Below are positions 46,794-55,846 of a DNA stretch of 64,000 bases, in pieces; within the stretch, counting starts at the first letter, position 1, and each line of letters opens with the position of its first letter. Where the stretch lies: contig OZ244173.1 in the NCBI GenBank assembly GCA_965216515.1, positions 1,488,001-1,552,000 of the forward strand, given 5' to 3'. The position numbers were made by a program, and so were the translations under genes. The DNA is from CAXMRP01 sp965216515 (GTDB lineage: Bacteria > Pseudomonadota > Alphaproteobacteria > Rhizobiales > Afifellaceae). The notes beneath the pieces were generated by a model that saw only the letters and a list, made by a program, of their open reading frames with translations, was not told the origin of the DNA and did no database searches.

Positions 46794-47084
46794 CTAATCT
46801 CGATCAGAAGTCGAACCCGGCAATCCACCCATTGGCGGCATTGAAGGCTCCATATCGCCGCCCTCCTCCGCATACCGCAGCGGCGCGCTGCCGTCGGGAT
46901 CCGGGATTCGATATTTGCCGCCCAGCCATCGCCCCAGATCGAGATCGGCGCACCGGCGCGAACAGAAGGGGTGGAACGCCCTGTCCGACACCGCCCCGCA
47001 CTCCGGGCACTTGCGCCGCGGTCGCAGCGGTATCGTCGGCGCCGCGTCGCCGGCCTTGTCGGTTGTTTTCCGCCGTTTGCTCAT
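46794..47084 (-). CDS. yacG: DNA gyrase inhibitor YacG (zinc-binding)
   Basis: Protein of 96 residues with the YacG C4 zinc site CPECG ... CSRRCADLDLGRWL. E. coli YacG binds GyrB and blocks gyrase binding to DNA. The C-terminal 30 residues are acidic/Pro-rich and poorly conserved. The ATG overlaps the maf stop (ATGA), so the start is well supported. Confidence 0.9.
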   Translation of the reverse strand: MSKRRKTTDKAGDAAPTIPLRPRRKCPECGAVSDRAFHPFCSRRCADLDLGRWLGGKYRIPDPDGSAPLRYAEEGGDMEPSMPPMGGLPGSTSDRD

Positions 47085-47719
47085 ATCGGTTCCAGCCAGT
47101 GCCGGAAGACCGGATAGCCTTCGCCTTGAAGCATCGCCACCGTTTCGTGCAGCGGCAGGCCGACCACGTTGGTATAAGATCCCACGATGCGGGAAACGAA
47201 AGCGCCTGCCCGACCCTGGATCGCATAGCCGCCGGCCTTCCCCTGCCACTCGCCGGAACCCAGATAGACTTCCAGCTCTTCGCGCGAAAGACGTTTGAAG
47301 CGGATCCGCGTTTCCACCAGCCTCTGCCGCACTCGCCCGCGCGGCGTCACCAGGCAAAGACCGGTATAGACCCGGTGCGAACGCCCCGAGAGGAGCCGGA
47401 GACAGGCCGCGGCTTCATCGATCATGTCGGGTTTCGGCAACACACGCCGGCCGACCGCCACCACGGTGTCCGCCGCCAGAATATATGCGCCGACCAGACT
47501 GTCGTCGCGTTGCGCGGCAACCCGGATCACCTCCGCCTTGGTGCGGGCCAGGCGCCGCGCCAGCGACCGGGGCAACTCCTGTTTCAGCTGTGTTTCCTCG
47601 ATTTCCGCCGGCAGCATTCGGTCCGGCCGGATCGCAACCTGATCCAGAAGCGCCAACCGCCGCGGCGAAGCGGACGCGAGGATCAGGCGAGCATCCTGGC
47701 CGGAGTCCCTGGCCGCCAT
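47081..47719 (-). CDS. maf: Maf-like nucleotide pyrophosphatase
   Basis: Maf/HAM1-fold protein of 212 residues starting near LILASASPRRLALLDQV, the nucleotide-binding signature. Maf proteins hydrolyse non-canonical or specific NTPs (dTTP/UTP class) and are linked to septum formation. It sits between infA (8 bases upstream) and yacG (overlapping), the conserved alphaproteobacterial order. Confidence 0.93.
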   Translation of the reverse strand: MAARDSGQDARLILASASPRRLALLDQVAIRPDRMLPAEIEETQLKQELPRSLARRLARTKAEVIRVAAQRDDSLVGAYILAADTVVAVGRRVLPKPDMIDEAAACLRLLSGRSHRVYTGLCLVTPRGRVRQRLVETRIRFKRLSREELEVYLGSGEWQGKAGGYAIQGRAGAFVSRIVGSYTNVVGLPLHETVAMLQGEGYPVFRHWLEPI

Positions 47720-47727
47720 GGCCCAGC

Positions 47728-47946
47728 CTACTTGTAACGGTAGGTGATGCGCCCTTTGGTCAGGTCATAGGGCGTCATTTCCACAAGCACCTTGTCGCCG
47801 GCCAACACGCGAATTCGGTTCTTGCGCATACGTCCGGCCGTGTGCGCGATGATTTCGTGGTCATTTTCCAGTTTCACGCGAAATGTCGCGTTTGGCAGCA
47901 GTTCGACGACCGTGCCGGGAAATTCAAGGATCTCTTCCTTTGCCAT
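47728..47946 (-). CDS. infA: Translation initiation factor IF-1
   Basis: Single S1/OB domain protein of 72 residues starting MAKEEILEFPGTVVELLPNA and ending in a YRYK tail; length and sequence are canonical. It binds the 30S A site during initiation. First of infA-maf-yacG. Confidence 0.97.
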   Translation of the reverse strand: MAKEEILEFPGTVVELLPNATFRVKLENDHEIIAHTAGRMRKNRIRVLAGDKVLVEMTPYDLTKGRITYRYK

Positions 47947-48056
47947 CCGATACCTTTGTTGCGGCAGACAGACCGCTGGTGTCTAGCCTATTCCCGTCGG
48001 CCTGTGAACCGGCAGATTGCCGCCATGTATGAATTGCCTGTGCACATCGTATCGGC

Positions 48057-48509
48057 TCATGAAAATCGGGCCTTGATCCGTCCCGACAGGCCGTCACGCA
48101 CGGCACGATAGGATTCCAGAATCTGATCGCGGCTGCCCGTCGCCACCGACGGATCGGCGGCCGGCCAGTATTCCACGTCAATCGCCAGGGTTCGCGTCAG
48201 TTCCAGCGCACGATGGTGCGCTTCCGGCGATAGTGTGACCACCAGGTCGAAATTCAGGTCCTCCAGTTCATCCAGCGTGTGCGGGCGGTGATTCCCCAGA
48301 TCGAGCCCCACCTCCGCGAGCACTGCGTCGACGAACGGATCCCTGTATCCCGGCAACACGCCGGCCGATTCCACGTAAAGACCTGTGGGGAACAGATGCC
48401 GTGCAAGCGCCGCCGCCATCGGCGAGCGGATGGCGTTCCGCCCGCAGAAAAACAGGACGGAAGCGGGTCGGCCGTTCAACAAGCCCTCAACCCCGCCAAT
48501 GCAAGACAC
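48057..48509 (-). CDS. Low-molecular-weight phosphatase family protein
   Basis: Protein of 150 residues in the LMW tyrosine phosphatase/arsenate reductase fold. The P-loop CGRNAIRS fits CX5RS near residue 22. Aromatic residues flanking the typical catalytic Asp region are divergent, so the substrate is uncertain. It begins inside the end of the UPF0262 gene and is the conserved neighbour of it in Rhizobiales. Confidence 0.85.
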   Translation of the reverse strand: MSCIGGVEGLLNGRPASVLFFCGRNAIRSPMAAALARHLFPTGLYVESAGVLPGYRDPFVDAVLAEVGLDLGNHRPHTLDELEDLNFDLVVTLSPEAHHRALELTRTLAIDVEYWPAADPSVATGSRDQILESYRAVRDGLSGRIKARFS

Positions 48510-48969
48510 AGACCAGCGTGAACAGCCGCCGCGCGGTGACGAAATCGACCTCGATTTTGCCGTTCAGCCGCGCCTGCAACAACTGCGAGCCCTCGTTGTG
48601 CACGCCCCGCCGACCCATGTCGATCGCCTCGATGCGACTTGGCGCGCCGGCCTTGATCGCTTCGTAATAGCTGTCGCAAATAACAAAATAATCCTTCACG
48701 ATCCGCCGTAGCGGCGTCAGCGAAAGGATATGTACGATCAGCGGCTGATTGTCCGTATCGTGGATATCGAAGATCAAACGATTGTCGGCACGCCTGAGTA
48801 GCAGCCTGAAGGGGCCATTGCCTTCATGGCCGACCGGCACAAAGCGGTTTTCCTCAATGAGGTCGAAAACCGCCACGGCCCGTTCGTGCTCGATGTCCGG
48901 CGGCGCACGGGCAATCGACTCGTCGTCGAACGATATGGCGATCAGCCTGTCGTTGCTGGAACCGGTCAT
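48487..48969 (-). CDS. UPF0262 family protein
   Basis: Alphaproteobacterial protein of 160 residues of unknown function. Conserved features include SPTPLRRIVKDYFVICDSYY-like and VHNEGSQLLQARLNGK regions. It lies between hisD and the phosphatase gene and overlaps the latter by 23 bases, suggesting an operon. Confidence 0.88.
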   Translation of the reverse strand: MTGSSNDRLIAISFDDESIARAPPDIEHERAVAVFDLIEENRFVPVGHEGNGPFRLLLRRADNRLIFDIHDTDNQPLIVHILSLTPLRRIVKDYFVICDSYYEAIKAGAPSRIEAIDMGRRGVHNEGSQLLQARLNGKIEVDFVTARRLFTLVCVLHWRG

Positions 48970-48999
48970 CGCCGTACCCTGGACGCCCGGGACGGGCGG

Positions 49000-50292
49000 C
49001 TAAAGGTTGAGCCGAATGGAAATGGCCCGCGCATGCGCCTCAAGCCCTTCCGATTTCGCCAGTTGAACCGCCGCCGGCCCGAGCGCGCGCAATCCATCCG
49101 CGCTGCATCGCAATATCGATGTGCGCTTCAAGAAGTCCAGGACGCTCAGGCCCGATGAGAATCGCGCCGAGCGGGCCGTCGGCAGCACATGGTTGGAGCC
49201 CCCCACATAGTCCCCGATCACTTCCGGCGTATGGGCGCCCAGGAACACCGCCCCGGCATGCCGGATCCGGGAAAACAGGCTATCGGGTTCCGCCACTGCG
49301 ATTTCCAGATGTTCCGGCGCGATCCTGTCAACCAGCGCCGGCGCCTGGTCCAGACCGGCAAGCGTTATGACGGCGCCATACGAATCCCAGCTTTCGCGGG
49401 CAATCTCCTGGCGTGGCAGGCGCGCGAGTTGGCTGTCGACTTGTGCGGTCACCGCATCGGCGAATTCGGTATCGTCGGTAATCAGGATCGCCTGCGCCGC
49501 CGTATCGTGCTCGGCTTGCGAGAGAAGGTCTGCGGCGATCCATGCCGGATCGTTGCCGGCATCGGCAAGGACCAGGATTTCCGAAGGGCCGGCAACCATG
49601 TCGATACCGACCGTGCCGAACACCTGGCGCTTGGCAGCGGCGACATAGGCGTTGCCGGGACCGACGATCTTGGCCACCGGCTCGATCGTTTCGGTACCAT
49701 AGGCGAGCGCCGCCACCGCCTGGGCGCCGCCGATCCGGTAGATCTCGTCGACTCCGACGAGTTCGGCAGCGGCGAGCACAAGGGGATTTTTCGTGCCTTC
49801 CGGCATCGGCGCCACCATGGCGATCCGCTCCACGCCGGCGACCTTTGCCGGAACCGCGTTCATGATGACAGAGCTTGGATAACTTGCCGTCCCGCCGGGC
49901 ACATACAGACCCACGGACGGGATCGCCGTCCATCGCGCGCCGGTTTCCACGCCCAGATCGTCGGTATCGCGACTGTCGGTGGGAAGAAGCTTCCTCTGCC
50001 CGACTTCCAGCCGGTCGCGGGCCAGTGCCAGCGCGTCCAGTATCGCCGGGTCACACGCCTTTACCGCCGATTCGATCTCGGCGCGCGAAACCCGCATGCC
50101 AAGCCGCTCCAAATCGACGCCATCGAACGTCCTGGTCAGATGGTGAACCGCCTCGTCCCCGTCGCTCCGGACCGAAGCGATGATTTTCGCCACGGTCGCG
50201 TCGACATCGGCCTCCGCTTCCCGCCGCACCGCCAGAAATTCGGCGAACCGGTTGGCGAAGTCCGGATCGGTATCGTTCAGGCGAATGGGCAT
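49000..50292 (-). CDS. hisD: Histidinol dehydrogenase
   Basis: Zinc enzyme of 430 residues that oxidises L-histidinol to histidine in two steps. Diagnostic segments are VPGGTASYPSSVIMNAVPA, VDMVAGPSEILV and the zinc-site region LLSQAEHDT. It is upstream of UPF0262 and downstream of DUF2948, a conserved order; the other his genes are not here. Confidence 0.97.
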   Translation of the reverse strand: MPIRLNDTDPDFANRFAEFLAVRREAEADVDATVAKIIASVRSDGDEAVHHLTRTFDGVDLERLGMRVSRAEIESAVKACDPAILDALALARDRLEVGQRKLLPTDSRDTDDLGVETGARWTAIPSVGLYVPGGTASYPSSVIMNAVPAKVAGVERIAMVAPMPEGTKNPLVLAAAELVGVDEIYRIGGAQAVAALAYGTETIEPVAKIVGPGNAYVAAAKRQVFGTVGIDMVAGPSEILVLADAGNDPAWIAADLLSQAEHDTAAQAILITDDTEFADAVTAQVDSQLARLPRQEIARESWDSYGAVITLAGLDQAPALVDRIAPEHLEIAVAEPDSLFSRIRHAGAVFLGAHTPEVIGDYVGGSNHVLPTARSARFSSGLSVLDFLKRTSILRCSADGLRALGPAAVQLAKSEGLEAHARAISIRLNL

Positions 50293-50336
50293 GGCAAATC
50301 CCTTCTTCGGCTCGTTTCCGCTTCGGCTCGGCGGAT

Positions 50337-50789
50337 CTAGCGCAATTTGTGCTTCGGCAGGCTTGCCGTCGCCCAGGCCGGGCCGAGATCGGTGAGTCGT
50401 GCCTCCAGAACCTCAACGTCGAATTTCAGTTCGGCTTTGCCTGCAAAAACAAGATAAACCGTGCCTGACGGCGGCTCGCTTTCCTCGAACCGGATGGCGA
50501 GAAGCTCCAGCACATCCTCGCCGCGGGTCGGTTGTATCCCGCGCGCCCGCACTGCTTCCACCCGGTCAAACTGCAGGACCGATCGCCGCCGCTCCCACAT
50601 TTTCCCGCGTCCGCGTCCGGCGGATCCGACCTCCCAGGCGAACCGGTTGAGGGCCACAACAAGACGCATTTCCGCCGGCTGCCAGGAAATGTCCGACACC
50701 TTGACGATGGCGTCCTGCGTGTGCGCCGAAATGACGTCCAGATCCTCGCCGTCGAGGGCGGCAAGGCGCAACAAATGTTCTTCGCTCAT
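50337..50789 (-). CDS. DUF2948 family protein
   Basis: Protein of 150 residues matching DUF2948, restricted mainly to alphaproteobacteria. The N-terminus is LLRLAALDGEDLDVISAHTQ and a conserved basic centre (GKMWERRRSVLQFDRV) follows. Function unknown. It sits between murA and hisD as in related genomes. The ATG at 50789 is used; the upstream in-frame extension has the composition of non-coding DNA. Confidence 0.88.
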   Translation of the reverse strand: MSEEHLLRLAALDGEDLDVISAHTQDAIVKVSDISWQPAEMRLVVALNRFAWEVGSAGRGRGKMWERRRSVLQFDRVEAVRARGIQPTRGEDVLELLAIRFEESEPPSGTVYLVFAGKAELKFDVEVLEARLTDLGPAWATASLPKHKLR

Positions 50790-50910
50790 GACCGGTGGCC
50801 CGAGATACCTCGTTCGCCCCGGTCGTAGTGCGTTGCAGCATCGAGGGCAAGTCGGCTGGCGGACCGGGGGCCGAACCCCGGCTCCCAGGCAAAACAGCCG
50901 GGATTTCGGC

Positions 50911-52200
50911 CTATGCCGCGATACGGGCGATCTCCGCGCCGCAGGCCGACAGTTTGCGCTCCAGATGCTCAAAACCGCGATCGAGATGGTAAACCCGCGA
51001 GATGCTGGTTTCCCCTTCCGCCGCCAAACCGGCGATCACCAGCGAAACGGAGGCCCGCAGATCGGTCGCCATCACGGGTGCACCGGCGAGGCTCTCCACA
51101 CCAGTTACAGTCGCCTTTTGGCCATCCAGATGGATGTTGGCGCCCAGCCGGGCCAATTCCTGAACGTGCATAAAACGGTTTTCGAAGATCGTTTCGGTGA
51201 TCTCGCTGATCCCGTCCGCCTTGGTCATCAGCGCCATGAACTGGGCCTGCAGATCGGTCGGAAATCCCGGAAACGGCGCCGTTGCCACGTCAACGGGCTC
51301 GATACCGGCGCCGTTGCGCGTCACCCGGATACCATCGTTCGTTTCCGTGATTTCCGCGCCCGCCGCCTCAAGGGCGGCAATCGGCGCGGCCATCAGGTCC
51401 GGACGGGCATTGGCCAGCAGCACGTCGCCGCCGGTTGCCGCAATGGCCATGGCATATGTCCCCGCTTCGATCCGGTCCGGCAATACCGGATGGACCGCAC
51501 CGGAAAGCGATTCCACACCCTGGATCCGGATCGTGTCGGTGCCCGCACCCTCGATCACGGCGCCCATCTTGCACAAACAGTCCGCTAGGTCGGCGACTTC
51601 CGGTTCACGGGCCGCGTTTTCCATCACGGTTTCGCCGCGTGCAAGTGTGGCCGCCATCAGCACCGTATGGGTCGCGCCCACGGATATTTTCGGGAACACC
51701 ACCCGGCCGCCCGTCAGCCCCGCCTTCGCGGTCGCCACCACATAGCCCTGGTCGAGTTCGATGTCGGCGCCGAGAGCTTGCAGTCCGTCGAGAAAAAAAT
51801 CGACCGGCCGCGTACCGATCGCACAACCGCCCGGCAAGGACACCCGTGCCTCGCCGGCCCGCGCCAGAAGCGGCCCGATGACCCAGAAGCTCGCCCGCAT
51901 CCGCGAGACCATGTCATAGGGCGCCGTCGTATCGACGACCTGCGCCGCCGTCAGGCTCAGCCGTTCGCCGGCCTGCGTTGCCCGCCCCGGCCGCTTGCCG
52001 CTCACGGTGTAATCGACACCGTGATTGCCGAGGATACGCTTCAGCATCGCCACATCGGCAAGATCGGGAACGTTTTCCAGCGTCAGCGTCCCGTCTGTCA
52101 AAAGGCTGGCGATCATCAGGGGAAGCGTGGCGTTCTTGGCACCGGAAACGGGAATTTCACCAATCAGCCGATTGCCGCCCGTCACACAAATCCTGTCCAT
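50911..52200 (-). CDS. murA: UDP-N-acetylglucosamine 1-carboxyvinyltransferase
   Basis: Enzyme of 429 residues that transfers enolpyruvate from PEP to UDP-GlcNAc, the first committed step of peptidoglycan synthesis. Lys22 and the NATLPL motif of the active site are present. The fosfomycin-target Cys is Cys126 in SLPGGCAIG, so no intrinsic resistance substitution is seen. GAGGGGAAG lies before the ATG at 52200, which rules out the longer in-frame reading. Confidence 0.96.
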   Translation of the reverse strand: MDRICVTGGNRLIGEIPVSGAKNATLPLMIASLLTDGTLTLENVPDLADVAMLKRILGNHGVDYTVSGKRPGRATQAGERLSLTAAQVVDTTAPYDMVSRMRASFWVIGPLLARAGEARVSLPGGCAIGTRPVDFFLDGLQALGADIELDQGYVVATAKAGLTGGRVVFPKISVGATHTVLMAATLARGETVMENAAREPEVADLADCLCKMGAVIEGAGTDTIRIQGVESLSGAVHPVLPDRIEAGTYAMAIAATGGDVLLANARPDLMAAPIAALEAAGAEITETNDGIRVTRNGAGIEPVDVATAPFPGFPTDLQAQFMALMTKADGISEITETIFENRFMHVQELARLGANIHLDGQKATVTGVESLAGAPVMATDLRASVSLVIAGLAAEGETSISRVYHLDRGFEHLERKLSACGAEIARIAA

Positions 52201-52377
52201 TATGCTTCCCCTCTTCGCCGGCCCGCGGCGCTTTGTGATTTGCCGGTCGCGGCCGGCGACCGGTTCGGCCACACGAACATGGCCATTGTTTGGAGCCCGT
52301 CTGCCAGTCGTCCCGGCAGCACCCTCGGCATTGTCCGCATCGGCATCAGCGTGTCCCTTCGGCCGGCCGGCCGCAGA

Positions 52378-52587
52378 TCACGGTTCGTCCGGTTCGCCGG
52401 CGCCGGATTGTTGCGTGCGCCGCAACCGATCCTGAGCCTTTCGCCGGCGCAGGTTCGCCCGCAAAGCCGCGGCAAGCCGTGCCTTGCGGTCCTCGCCGGC
52501 CGCCTGCGCGCGCCCGCCGATGCGCTCATCTTGTTCCCCGCCGCTTCTGTCCGCTTTACCGGCTCGCCCGGTTTTGCCTTCCTGCAT
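52378..52587 (-). CDS. Small basic protein conserved near murA
   Basis: Protein of 69 residues, highly charged, with a helical C-terminal signature RKARLAAALRANLRRRKAQ that I recognise from small alphaproteobacterial proteins of unknown function. It lies about 180 bases upstream of murA on the same strand. High GC makes chance open frames common here, so coding status is only moderately supported. Confidence 0.55.
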   Translation of the reverse strand: MQEGKTGRAGKADRSGGEQDERIGGRAQAAGEDRKARLAAALRANLRRRKAQDRLRRTQQSGAGEPDEP

Positions 52588-52736
52588 CCGGTTCGCCTAA
52601 CCCATCCCGGCCGCAAGCGCAAAGCCCTGTTCCGGCGCCCGCGACAACCGCAACGCGCCGGCCGGGAGATATTGCACCGCATCCGCGACTATGGCATGGA
52701 CACCGCCTGTGCGCCGGCGCGCCAAGTGCCGGTACG

Positions 52737-52811
52737 GCCGCAGTAGCTCAGTGGTAGAGCGCACCCTTGGTAAGGGTGAGGTCGGCAGTTCAATCCTGCC
52801 CTGCGGCACCA
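52737..52811 (+). tRNA. tRNA-Thr(GGT)
   Basis: A 75-nt cloverleaf: acceptor GCCGCAG pairs with CTGCGGC, D arm GCTC..GAGC, and anticodon stem CACCC/GGGTG around loop TTGGTAA gives anticodon GGT. The T arm GGCAG/CTGCC and an encoded CCA are present. Confidence 0.97.
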
Positions 52812-52984
52812 TCAAACCCCTTGAAATAAATGCGTTTTTCCAATCCGGGAAATTCGCCATGTGGCGAGAAGCCGCAAATTGCGGCAGAACATGGCAAGAA
52901 CCGGCGGGAAAGACCGGGAAAATCCGGGGGAGTCCGTTCCCGCCCTGTTCCGCATTTTAACAGGCCTGGCGCGCATGTGCGCAG

Positions 52985-53272
52985 ATGGCCGGTATGATTC
53001 AACCCGTTACCCTCGGGTATCTGGCCGCTGCAGGCCGCATGCTGGAAATCCATTGCACGGCCTGCGACCGGTTCCGCCTGGTCGAACCGGCGGCGGTTCG
53101 CGCGCCGGCATCGGCGCCGGTGCACAATCTCGCTCACCGTTGCCGCTGCGCTCGCTGCGGCGCGCGGGACGCGCAAACCCGGTCCCACCATGCGATGAAG
53201 GGATTCAAGCCTGCGATGTCGGATGATGAATTGGAACGATGTTTCCAGGCTGCCATATCACGCAGCGGTTGA
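52985..53272 (+). CDS. Putative small zinc-ribbon protein
   Basis: Protein of 95 residues with two cysteine pairs, CTACDRFRLVEP and RCRCARCGARD, spaced like a zinc ribbon. A short region around DAQTRSHHAMKGF follows. Similar small proteins with this CTAC ... CGARDAQTR pattern occur in alphaproteobacteria, but I know no function. No strong ribosome-binding site; the start at 52985 or 52994 is uncertain. Confidence 0.6.
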   Translation: MAGMIQPVTLGYLAAAGRMLEIHCTACDRFRLVEPAAVRAPASAPVHNLAHRCRCARCGARDAQTRSHHAMKGFKPAMSDDELERCFQAAISRSG

Positions 53273-53524
53273 AGTCGGCCCGGAGCGGACGTTCGGGAGC
53301 CACGCTGTGTTTGCTCTGCGATATCCAAAAGCCGACATTCATTAATGCCAATGAACGACGCTGTTTTGGACGACAGCAACGCGGAATGAAGCGCCAGTTC
53401 GCTACATACTATTCAAGGACCGGAATCCGCAGCCGACCTTGTTTCCGGTGCTGGGTCTTCCCAAACAATTGCGATCGCCCAAACTAAGAGCGACCGCACA
53501 TTGTGTGGACCTTTGCGGGTAGGA

Positions 53525-54115
53525 TCAGCCGAGGCTCAGGATTTCTTCACCGAGGATCTGCATGATCTTCTGCCCCGGTTCACTGGTCCAATTGACCGCA
53601 AGTTCTGCCAGAAGCGCGCTGGTCGTGGTCAACTCGACACCTCCTTTTTCCATCTTGCGAAACGCCATATCGTCGGTCAACGCGGTCGGCGACCCGGATG
53701 CATCCACTACGGCCGTTACATCGAACCCTTCCGCCGATGCGCTGATGGCAGGTGGAGCCAGGCACACATCGGTGGTGATGCCGGCCATGATCAGATGCTT
53801 GCGGCCCGTGTTGCGGCAGGCGTCTGCAAACGCGCTGTCGTCCCAGCAATTCACTACGCCAGGGCGCTTGACACGGGCGGCAAACGCGTCGGGCGCAATC
53901 TCTTCCAGAGCAGGCATCAACGGCCCCTGCATGTGATCCTCCATGCTCGACGTCAGTACCAACGGCATTCCAAGAGCGACGGCCACGCGGGCCAGCGCGC
54001 GGGTGTTGGCCTCGATCAGGGCACGGTCAACGGATTTTGCCCAGTTCATTGTGCCGGTCTGATGGTCGATCAGTACAATTGCGGCATTGTCAGGCGTGGG
54101 ATGTGATGTGGTCAT
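53525..54115 (-). CDS. Isochorismatase-family (YcaC-like) hydrolase
   Basis: Cysteine hydrolase of 196 residues. The predicted catalytic triad is Asp17 (LIDHQTG), Lys83 and Cys118 (TTDVCLAPP). YcaC-like members hydrolyse unknown amides. It follows the pirin gene on the same strand by 27 bases and belongs with the divergent LysR gene. Confidence 0.88.
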   Translation of the reverse strand: MTTSHPTPDNAAIVLIDHQTGTMNWAKSVDRALIEANTRALARVAVALGMPLVLTSSMEDHMQGPLMPALEEIAPDAFAARVKRPGVVNCWDDSAFADACRNTGRKHLIMAGITTDVCLAPPAISASAEGFDVTAVVDASGSPTALTDDMAFRKMEKGGVELTTTSALLAELAVNWTSEPGQKIMQILGEEILSLG

Positions 54116-54142
54116 GGTGTTTTCCTTTCGTGGTTAGCGGAT

Positions 54143-54862
54143 TCACGTTTTGGGAAGATCAAAGATCAGAAACTCGGCACCGGGCTCTGTATTGACGATA
54201 AGTTCGTCGGCCTGTGTGAGACCAAGCCCGTCGCCCTTTGCCAGCGTGTGACCCGCCGCCGTCACCGCGCCTTCGATCATGAAAAGATAAAGGCCACATC
54301 CCGGACCGGCGGCTCGATGGGTCACGGTCTCGTTGCGGGTGAACTGTCCGTAAGACAGGCGGGCGTCCTGCTTCGCGACGAGGGCCCCATCTTCGTCGCC
54401 CGGCGACAGGATCGGGCACAGGCGATCGGTATAGTCAGAAGCATCCAACGTCATCTTCGAGTATTGCGGCGGCAACCCCGTAGCCCGGGGCTCCAGCCAT
54501 ATCTGAAGGGCGCGCATCGGCTCGGTTGGCGAATTGTTCACTTCGTTATGGACGATTCCCGAGCCCGCGGTGATCACCTGGATCCCTTTGGCCTTCAGCG
54601 TTCCGGTGTGGGTGGGGACGTTCGGGTCGATGTGTTGGACTTCGCCACTCACCAGAAATGTAATCACTTCGATGTCTTTGTGAGGATGCAGGCCGAAGCC
54701 CTGGGCACCCGGCGCCAGCGTCCCATCATCGATTGTAACCAGCGGGCCAAAGCGTTTGCGGCCTTCGGGCAGATGGGGCTTGAACGAAAGGTATGCCTGC
54801 ATGAACCCGAAATCCTTGAACTCGCGGGTATCTGCGGGATGATGGATGATGTCCTGCGACAT
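54143..54862 (-). CDS. Pirin family protein (YhaK-like bicupin)
   Basis: Pirin-type cupin of 239 residues. Metal ligands His59 and His61 (GLHPHKD) plus His105 and Glu107 (GIVHNEV) are all present, as in quercetinase-active pirins. Regulatory or dioxygenase roles are both known for the family. Divergent from a LysR regulator and followed by an isochorismatase-fold hydrolase. Confidence 0.9.
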   Translation of the reverse strand: MSQDIIHHPADTREFKDFGFMQAYLSFKPHLPEGRKRFGPLVTIDDGTLAPGAQGFGLHPHKDIEVITFLVSGEVQHIDPNVPTHTGTLKAKGIQVITAGSGIVHNEVNNSPTEPMRALQIWLEPRATGLPPQYSKMTLDASDYTDRLCPILSPGDEDGALVAKQDARLSYGQFTRNETVTHRAAGPGCGLYLFMIEGAVTAAGHTLAKGDGLGLTQADELIVNTEPGAEFLIFDLPKT

Positions 54863-54937
54863 GGCCGTCCTCTCTGGGCATTTGATGACTCAGGACATAG
54901 GTGCTCATTTCGTTCTGGAAAATGCATGTTTTATCAT

Positions 54938-54963
54938 CTATCGTTCGTAATTATGAACGATAG
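54938..54963 (+). promoter_or_regulatory. Inverted repeat overlapping the LysR start codon
   Basis: Nine-base perfect arms CTATCGTTC and GAACGATAG are separated by eight bases. The right arm begins on the last base of the ATG at 54953. Such a site in the LysR/pirin divergent gap is a probable LysR operator controlling both directions and LysR itself. Confidence 0.6.
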
Positions 54964-55846
54964 GTTTTACTCTTGCGCAAAGGCGCTGGTGGCAACCGTA
55001 CGCGCGGGATCAATGAGCGCGGCTGCGGCCGAACTGAAAACAACCAAATCCGCAATCAGCCAGAAGCTCGCGTTTTTCGAGGCAGAGTTAGGATTGATCC
55101 TGCTTGACCGATCCGGCCGAGCGGTGACGCCAACCGCAGCCGGCCGCCGGATATTCGAAACGTGTGTTGGTCCAATCGATGCCGCTTTGGAAGCGGAAGC
55201 AAATCTTGGGTTGATTACGGGCAATGCAGTGGGTGGCCGGGTATCAATCTCCGGTCCGAACAGCCTGCTTGGTGTGGTTTTCGTCCCTATGATGCCTGCG
55301 CTAGGGGTCCTCTATCCGGACATTGAACTGGAATTGCATGCCGATGACTCGATGTCTGATTTTGCTGCGGACGACATAGACCTCGCGTTTCGTGTCGGGC
55401 CCGCTTCACGGGGCCGCAACGTTGCTGCGGCATTGCCCGCGGCGCAGCGGGCGCTTTATGCCAGCCCCGATTTCCTCGACAGGGCTGAGGCCATTGAGGA
55501 GCCGAAAGATATCGCAGGAACAGCCTGCATCGTCCGACGGCAGGAAACCGGAACATGGTCGTTTCGAAACTCTCTGGGGCACCAGCAAACCGCGTCTCCG
55601 AAGGTCGGTCTGCGCGTCAACACCATGGAATTGGCAAGCGCCGCGGCGCAAGCAGGTATGGGCGTCGCCCAATTGCCATCGCTGCTGGCACAAAAGAGTG
55701 TCGAGCTCGGAACGCTTGTTCCTGTGATGCCGGAATGGGTGACTGATCCGACCGAGATGTCTCTGTTGTGTCGCGCCGCCCGTCTGTCGGTTCCTTCGGT
55801 TGCCGCCGTTAGGCGATTCATTCTGGAAACCTGCCAAAAAGACTGA
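54953..55846 (+). CDS. LysR-family transcriptional regulator
   Basis: Regulator of 297 residues with an N-terminal winged helix (about 5-60, SMSAAAAELKTTKSAISQKL) and a LysR substrate-binding domain. It is divergent from the pirin-hydrolase pair and probably controls it. The ATG at 54953 lies in a palindrome and has no obvious ribosome-binding site. An ATG at 54926 in the same frame is an alternative. A much longer in-frame reading into the pirin gene is rejected. Confidence 0.87.
   Translation: MNDRFYSCAKALVATVRAGSMSAAAAELKTTKSAISQKLAFFEAELGLILLDRSGRAVTPTAAGRRIFETCVGPIDAALEAEANLGLITGNAVGGRVSISGPNSLLGVVFVPMMPALGVLYPDIELELHADDSMSDFAADDIDLAFRVGPASRGRNVAAALPAAQRALYASPDFLDRAEAIEEPKDIAGTACIVRRQETGTWSFRNSLGHQQTASPKVGLRVNTMELASAAAQAGMGVAQLPSLLAQKSVELGTLVPVMPEWVTDPTEMSLLCRAARLSVPSVAAVRRFILETCQKD

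Noticed and set aside
54248..54952. N-terminal extension of the LysR gene across the pirin gene
   Set aside because: The LysR helix-turn-helix begins after 54953 and the extension is antisense to pirin.
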